From contig CP103032.1 in NCBI GenBank assembly GCA_024752435.1, forward strand, positions 558,001 through 622,000: 64,000 nucleotides of DNA. Direction: 5' to 3'. The translations under genes and the position numbers were made by a program. This DNA is from Allantophomopsis cytisporea (Eukaryota > Ascomycota > Leotiomycetes > Phacidiales > Phacidiaceae). Positions 58,587 through 64,000 of this stretch are shown here, piece after piece; positions within the stretch are counted from its first letter, which is position 1; each line of letters opens with the position of its first letter. The notes beneath the pieces were generated by a model. The model searched no databases. It had not been told where the DNA came from and was given only the letters and a program-made list of their open reading frames with translations.

Positions 58587-61500
58587 CTAGAAATCATGAG
58601 AATCCGGCACCCTCTCGAACCCCAAGTCAGGGTTGTCACGGTTAGGAATCATCTCACTAATGAAATCCTCCCCCAAATACACCTTATCAATATGCTCGAG
58701 GAGTCTAGGCCAGACATCCTTATACGCCCTCCTTCCCATCCACGGATCCAAATGACCATAGCCCTCAAACACCACCCTCTCATAATTCGCACTACCATAC
58801 ATATCGCGCAAGATACTATACGAAGTATCGGTGCTCTCAGGTGTAAGCGTCCTATTATCAGCGCCCGAGAAAAGTAGGATCTTGATCCCCTTTAACCTGC
58901 GCAGATTCGAGGGGTTGACGAGGTTAAGGCACAGCGGCGCATTGCTGGTGACATGGCCGATGGTGCCCATCTTCTCGATGAGCGAGAGTAGCGTCATGTT
59001 GACGCCACCGAAGAAGCGGCTGAGCTGGCGATGCGTGTTGTCGTTGAGGTTACGATGGTTCCAGAGGCGGCCGAACGTGAAGCTGGTGCGGTGGCAGGTG
59101 ACCGAGTTACACAGCTCTCCGGGTGAGACGGGGTAGAAGCGGAGGACCTGATTGATGCCGCGCTGGAAGAGCGAGTCGTCGGGTGACGAGTTGCATGAGT
59201 ACCAGTGGCCGGCAACGGCGCGGTAAACCTTGTCGAGAGCAATGGGCGTGTTGGCTTTGAGGAGGTTGAGTGTTGCCCACTGCGGGTTCATGAAGACTTG
59301 TGAGGCTGTAATGCCCTTGATCCATGACGACGGGATGGTGCCATCTAACAGGCCGGATGCCAGAGCCACCGAGCCCATACAGTGCGCGATCACGTAGATC
59401 TTCTCATCACCAACGGGACGGTTCTCGTGGTGGCGAATGTGGGCTATTGCAGCTTTGATATCAAGGCGTGCATCGAAGGTCGTGTAGTTGTGTTCTGCGG
59501 CCATGGTCTTGCCGAGGCGTGTCGTAATCACGTACACACGGTAGCCGGCGTCGCTGAAATAGTCGACTGAATGATGCTTGATAGTTGGGGTTGCGAAGAT
59601 CTGGTGATCGACTGCCACTCCTGGAATCATGAGGATGATGGGAACTTTGCCCGATGGATGAGGTCGTCTTGGCTCATACTCTTGCAACATTGTCTTGACG
59701 TGATCAGATGCTTTGACGGTGTGAGTATTTCGGATATACGTGTCCGTGATAAAGCCCTTGTAAGTTGGCGAAGGGAACTGAAGACTGATCAGTGGCGTGA
59801 AGAACAGGCCAGCTGACTGCGCTGTGAAATACGTCAAAAACTTTGCCACTGAGCGAGTCTTACGCCAAAGGCTTTGGCCAGTTGGAGATGTAGTAGTTGG
59901 GCTCATAGTAGCGAGTTCTGATCCAAAATCTGAAGGTAGAATGTTCAAGGTTCCTCTTCCGATGATTTCTCCTTCCTCGCCGGCATTATTGATCTTCTTG
60001 AGAGTGACATAGAGGGTTGAAGAAGCCTGCCAGAACTTCAACGGGTTTAAGGCCACAGTAGAATTGAGCAATTTGAATCCCTGGAAATGTACTTTCTCTC
60101 CATTTATGGAGGTCATGTCAAATTCGTAGGCAAGGTTCCGAGTACCAGGTGTTCTTAAGTCCTGATTGAAGAGATGGAAGTCGCCACGGTGGACCATGAA
60201 AGGACTACCCTTAAGACCGGCACAAACAAGAGTACCTGTCAGCATCGACGTGTGGTCAGGCTTGTGCAGCATGGTCGAGAGATCCCAAGCCTTGACACTG
60301 AGGAAGAATCTGGCAGCTTGGCAAAGACTCCTTGCTGACTTTGTTGCGATTTTGTAGTCTTCCATTTCGGCACCATGGGCGAACTTACCTCCAGTATGAA
60401 TAAACCCTTTCATCACCTCCGAGAAGCCGAATCCAGAAGAATCAAGTTCTTTAGCTGAATTGATCGTCTTGATGGCTTTGATCATCGCTTTGTCGTTATC
60501 GTCTTCCCAGGAGTAAGGATGAGCGGGTTCCTTGAAAAAGTCAATAGTATCATTCGGTATGGTTTTGATGTTGATATGGAATTTGTCGGCAGCGTATTCG
60601 ACCGAACGCTCAGCAAGCGCAGTGATCGTAGCGAAAGGGTTTGCACCCAAAGCTGTTGGAATCACCGCCCCATCGGTGATAATCAATCCTTTGTGTGTTT
60701 TCTTTCCCATGCCCGTGAAGACTTCTCCACAGTGGTTCGTGACTCCAGTACGACCAGTACCATCACTGGCCATGCAAGCGCCACCAATTGGATGAACAGT
60801 AATTTCTTGCTGTCCCATAGCGTAGAATGGACTACCGACGAAGGTGCCACCAACAGCTGCAGTAGCTTGGGCTAAAATGTTGTTGAGTTGCAAAACATGC
60901 TCGCTGCGTCCAACGCCGAGGAAGCGGAGGGAAGGTTTGTCATCCTTCAGAGTCAAGACTGCTTGATTGCCTAAAATATGTAAGTACTAATCAAAGCAAA
61001 TAAAGTGCTAGAACTTACTGTCATGAGACATGATGAGATAAATCTGGGTCTTTTCGATACTACCCTTCTTGAGATAAGGGCCTAAGAACCGACTTCCTTG
61101 TCTTGCGAGCAGATGTCTGGCGCGTTGTAGCAACCCTTGATCAGACTTGTACAGTTTACCAGAAAGATGCTCGATCATAAACTGAAGGATATGCGCCAAA
61201 GCCTGCGGAACGGCGCCTTCCTCAATAACGAATCCGTCCAGGGGCTCCTTGTGACCAGTACGGCAATCGATGATGCCATTGATAGTTGGACCGATGGGGT
61301 TATATGGAGACGGGAAGTCATTGCCAATTGCGTTGGCCTGATCGTCGGTATCATAACCGAAAGCCAGAATATCTCCGTTTCCACTCATCCCAGTGCCGAC
61401 TTTATTGCTCATGTTGAGACCAAATTGCTGGCTGCGCAATAGAATCTCAGTCGTACCGAGGGCACCAGCACCCAAAAAGAGGCATTTTCTAGCACGTACC

Positions 61501-62830
61501 CACATGAGATCTTCATAGAAATTCTGCTTGAAAGCGCCTCTGTTTCCGCCATGCCAAGCGTAGAAGATGAGATATCCTTCTCCAGAAGGATGTGGCTTGA
61601 TATATCGTACTTCACACTCACAGAACATCTCTGCTCCCCAGTTCCAGGCGTCACTAAGATAGTTGACAAGTGTACTTGACTTGCTGCCATCATTAACACC
61701 AGTGCAGTCTTGACCGGTCAGCGCCGAGGCATTCATTTCTACTCCGGTACTGTTGGGGCCTCCAACGAAGCGAGTTGTCTGTGTGACACGACGGAAGTGT
61801 TCACGGAGTCCCAATGCCTCAGATTGCTTTTCGAGAAGGTCAAGTTTTGGAAGACTTGGCCAGTCGCTGGGGTATTCTTCAGGCTGCAGAACATCCGCTG
61901 CTCTTCTGTAGTCTGAATTGTGTTAATAGGGGATTCAGACAAGCATGTTGATATACTTGCACTTCTTCAAAGAGTCTTTCTTTTCTCTAATCTCTGGTGG
62001 CCACTCCTTCATTCTCAAAGTTTCTTCATCAGCTTCCAAGAAAACATTCGCGTTCAATAAGCTGGTGCCACCAAGGCCTGTCACAGTCAGTATCGACCAT
62101 GCAATCAGAATCTATGAAGACTTACCATTACCAACAAATGCATTCTGTCCCTGGCCGAGTATAAGGTGATAGAGACCGGTCGGATTACCACCCTCAACAG
62201 CATGAGGACCAAAAGATCCCGGAGCAAAATCTCCCGAAACATGCAAGTCCTTCATGGAATCACGGAAGTCGCTTGGATATTCGCCAGCTATGAGAGTCAG
62301 TAGTCTGTCTTCAGTCATCACAAATAATCAGACTTACGCCATTTTTCCTTTCCTCGCTCAAGCAAACAAACAGACTGTTCTCCTCTAGCCATGCGGGAGG
62401 CAGCCACACCTCCACCGTACCCAGAACCAATAACGACCACATCATACTCCTCACGCATGAGCTCTACCGGTTTCGAGATACGGGGAAAATGTTGACGGTC
62501 TGGATCATCGGTGTATGTCCTGACCTTGGCTTGGGACTTTGCTTGCGGCCCACCCGGCAATGAAGAGTGTGGGCGGAAGATCTGTGCCCTATGGTGAAAA
62601 CGTTCTCCTTCAGGAGACAACTTAAAGGGGACGTCGACTGGGACATCCTTCGCTTCGGGTATAATGAATGGGTCCGTTTGAGGACCATTTTTTAGAATAC
62701 CATTGGTATCGTGGGTGTGTTTGGAATCATATGTGCCATTGGTATAAGGTTTGGTCTTCGGCGGTTTCAAAATACTTTCAACATATCTCATCCCTGACAT
62801 CTGTGCCTCGTCATCGACGAAAGGTGCCAT
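58587..62830 (-). CDS. GMC oxidoreductase fused to alpha/beta hydrolase
   Basis: Exons 62830-62338, 62287-62126, 62077-61961, 61912-61019 and 60970-58587 join to 1349 residues. Residues 1-120 are hydrophilic. Then come the FAD motif VVVIGSGYGGGVAASR (about 131-146), GNGLGGTSLLNANV, and the C-terminal GMC signature EITVHPIGGACMA (His near 615) and ITDGAVIPTALGANP, as in cholesterol-oxidase-like GMC enzymes. From about residue 990 an alpha/beta hydrolase follows. Its nucleophile elbow is AHCMGS (Cys near 1086), and GADNRTL and GYGHLDP supply the likely acid and His. The protein would oxidise a sterol-like or lipid alcohol and act on an ester or thioester in the same chain. The third intron (61960-61913) appears to start with GC rather than GT. 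The gene is convergent with the carbamoylase gene. Confidence 0.9.
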
Positions 62831-64000
62831 TGTGATGTATGCTTATTGGGTGCTGAAAAATAGATGATGCACTTGGCAGGATAATCTGATGTTGTGATGC
62901 ATACGCAGAGACAAGGATGTGTATATGCGTATATGAATTATCAAAATCAATAAAGATATAATGGATATCAAATGTCAGTAAAGGCACAGAAGGATCAAGA
63001 ATGCTGAGGGTAGTCGGGAAGATATATATAAGCAAAGATGAAATCCTCAAATCATACAAATGAAATGGGCAAGTGTGGAATATTAAAATAAACAGAGACT
63101 ACGAAAGATCAGATGATGATGAACGACGGACGAAAGAAAAAAAAGGTTTCGGTGTTACCAATTTGGATATGTTCTGACGTGAGGCACAGCTGAAAAAAAG
63201 GCAGAAGAAGAGACCATTAGAATAGAGAGGACGTGGACTCGACAAGGATTCTTTGTCAGACCGAAGCAGTCCCAAAGCAAACTCAATTGATGTTTACACT
63301 GATGGATTGGAGGTTATCGGGGGAGGGGGGCTACAGGGTAGGTAACATACAACACCACCACCGTACAGCGCTCATTTTACAGGCACTATAGGCACTACAT
63401 GCAAGAATGCATGCGGAAATTCGGCGTCGATTTCTGGCGCAGTCGTTCAATCGTTTTTTTTTTTCGGTTTTTTTTTTGATACTATATGATAGTCGATTGG
63501 TCGAAATGGGGGTTGATGGAAGGCTATGGCGGCGATTGTCTGCCGTTGTGGAAAGGATCCATGCTGTGAAGTCCCAATTAGCTAGGAATGGGACAAATTA
63601 TTGTAGGGACTCTCGATAGATCTCTTTTCCCGATTAATCATTTTCAGCCGCGCCTGGGCAAATGGCGTTTTGGCTGTTGAATAGTGGATCGAAGGCATAT
63701 AGTGTAGGTGGGGGCTGTTTTCGGTATGCGTGCGTGGTACTCCCACCGCCCTCCCTTCATATTAATCATCCATATTTTGATCGAGATAAAAGCATGGTGA
63801 GGTAAAGAAAAGCATCAGGATATTTACCAAGGAAATGCATCATTGCCTGTATGCATGAGGGCAGTAACCCATAACATTCCAGCTCCGTGTCTTCGATGAG
63901 ACCGTGGATGGTGTATAGCGGGGGCATCGAGGCAGCGTGCTGAGATGGAATTGGCGACATTGTGTATCTGCTTGGTTGAGTTTTACTCACATACCAAGGT
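62831..64000. other. Promoter and spacer at the right edge
   Basis: Upstream of the GMC-hydrolase gene. Two T runs (11 and 10 long, split by CGG) lie at 63454-63477. A minus-strand frame (63960 to 63766) begins MSPIPSQHAASMPPLYT and could be an exon of a gene starting beyond base 64000, since GTATGT (63994) and AAGCAG (ending 63969) look like intron ends before it. It resembles nothing I know and is too weak to call. Confidence 0.4.

Overview
The window is nuclear DNA of a filamentous ascomycete. Genes lie on both strands, are split by short (about 45-75 bp) GT..AG introns with fungal branch points, and are separated by AT-rich spacers. The protein repertoire (full-length PDR and MDR transporters, MARVEL protein, NACHT-ankyrin protein, secreted lactonase and nucleoside hydrolase) and the base composition suggest a leotiomycete-like plant-associated or saprobic mould; I infer this and cannot prove it without a search. 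Exon joins below were worked out by hand from reading frames and splice sites.

Layout. 0-9 kb: a truncated secreted Ser/Thr-rich protein, a full-length ABC-B (MDR) exporter and an F-box/LRR protein. 9-18 kb: gene-poor, AT-rich DNA with an acidic orphan protein, a MARVEL membrane protein and a small zinc-ribbon protein. 18-29 kb: a PDR-type ABC-G exporter, a cupin, a flavin monooxygenase fused to an acetoacetate-decarboxylase-like domain, and a short-chain dehydrogenase; together they look like a small catabolic, detoxification or metabolite cluster with its own exporter. 29-37 kb: an orphan Cys-rich nuclear-type protein, a second SDR, a Ser-rich single-pass membrane protein and a decayed MFS transporter pseudogene.

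37-45 kb: divergent isovaleryl-CoA dehydrogenase and 3-methylcrotonyl-CoA carboxylase beta genes (mitochondrial leucine catabolism) sharing one 323 bp promoter, then a secreted SMP-30-like lactonase and a secreted nucleoside hydrolase-like protein. 46-49 kb: a NACHT-ankyrin NLR-like gene whose last repeats are almost identical to each other.

51-63 kb: a second possible cluster: class V aminotransferase, FAD aromatic-type monooxygenase, hydantoinase/dihydropyrimidinase, N-carbamoyl-amino-acid hydrolase (the last two divergent from one promoter with three GATA-factor sites), and a 1349-residue GMC oxidoreductase-alpha/beta hydrolase fusion with a probable GC-AG intron. The hydantoinase-carbamoylase pair would open a cyclic ureide and release ammonia and CO2; the flavin and PLP enzymes beside them could act before and after that step. 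No tRNA, rRNA, CRISPR array or intact transposon was recognised.
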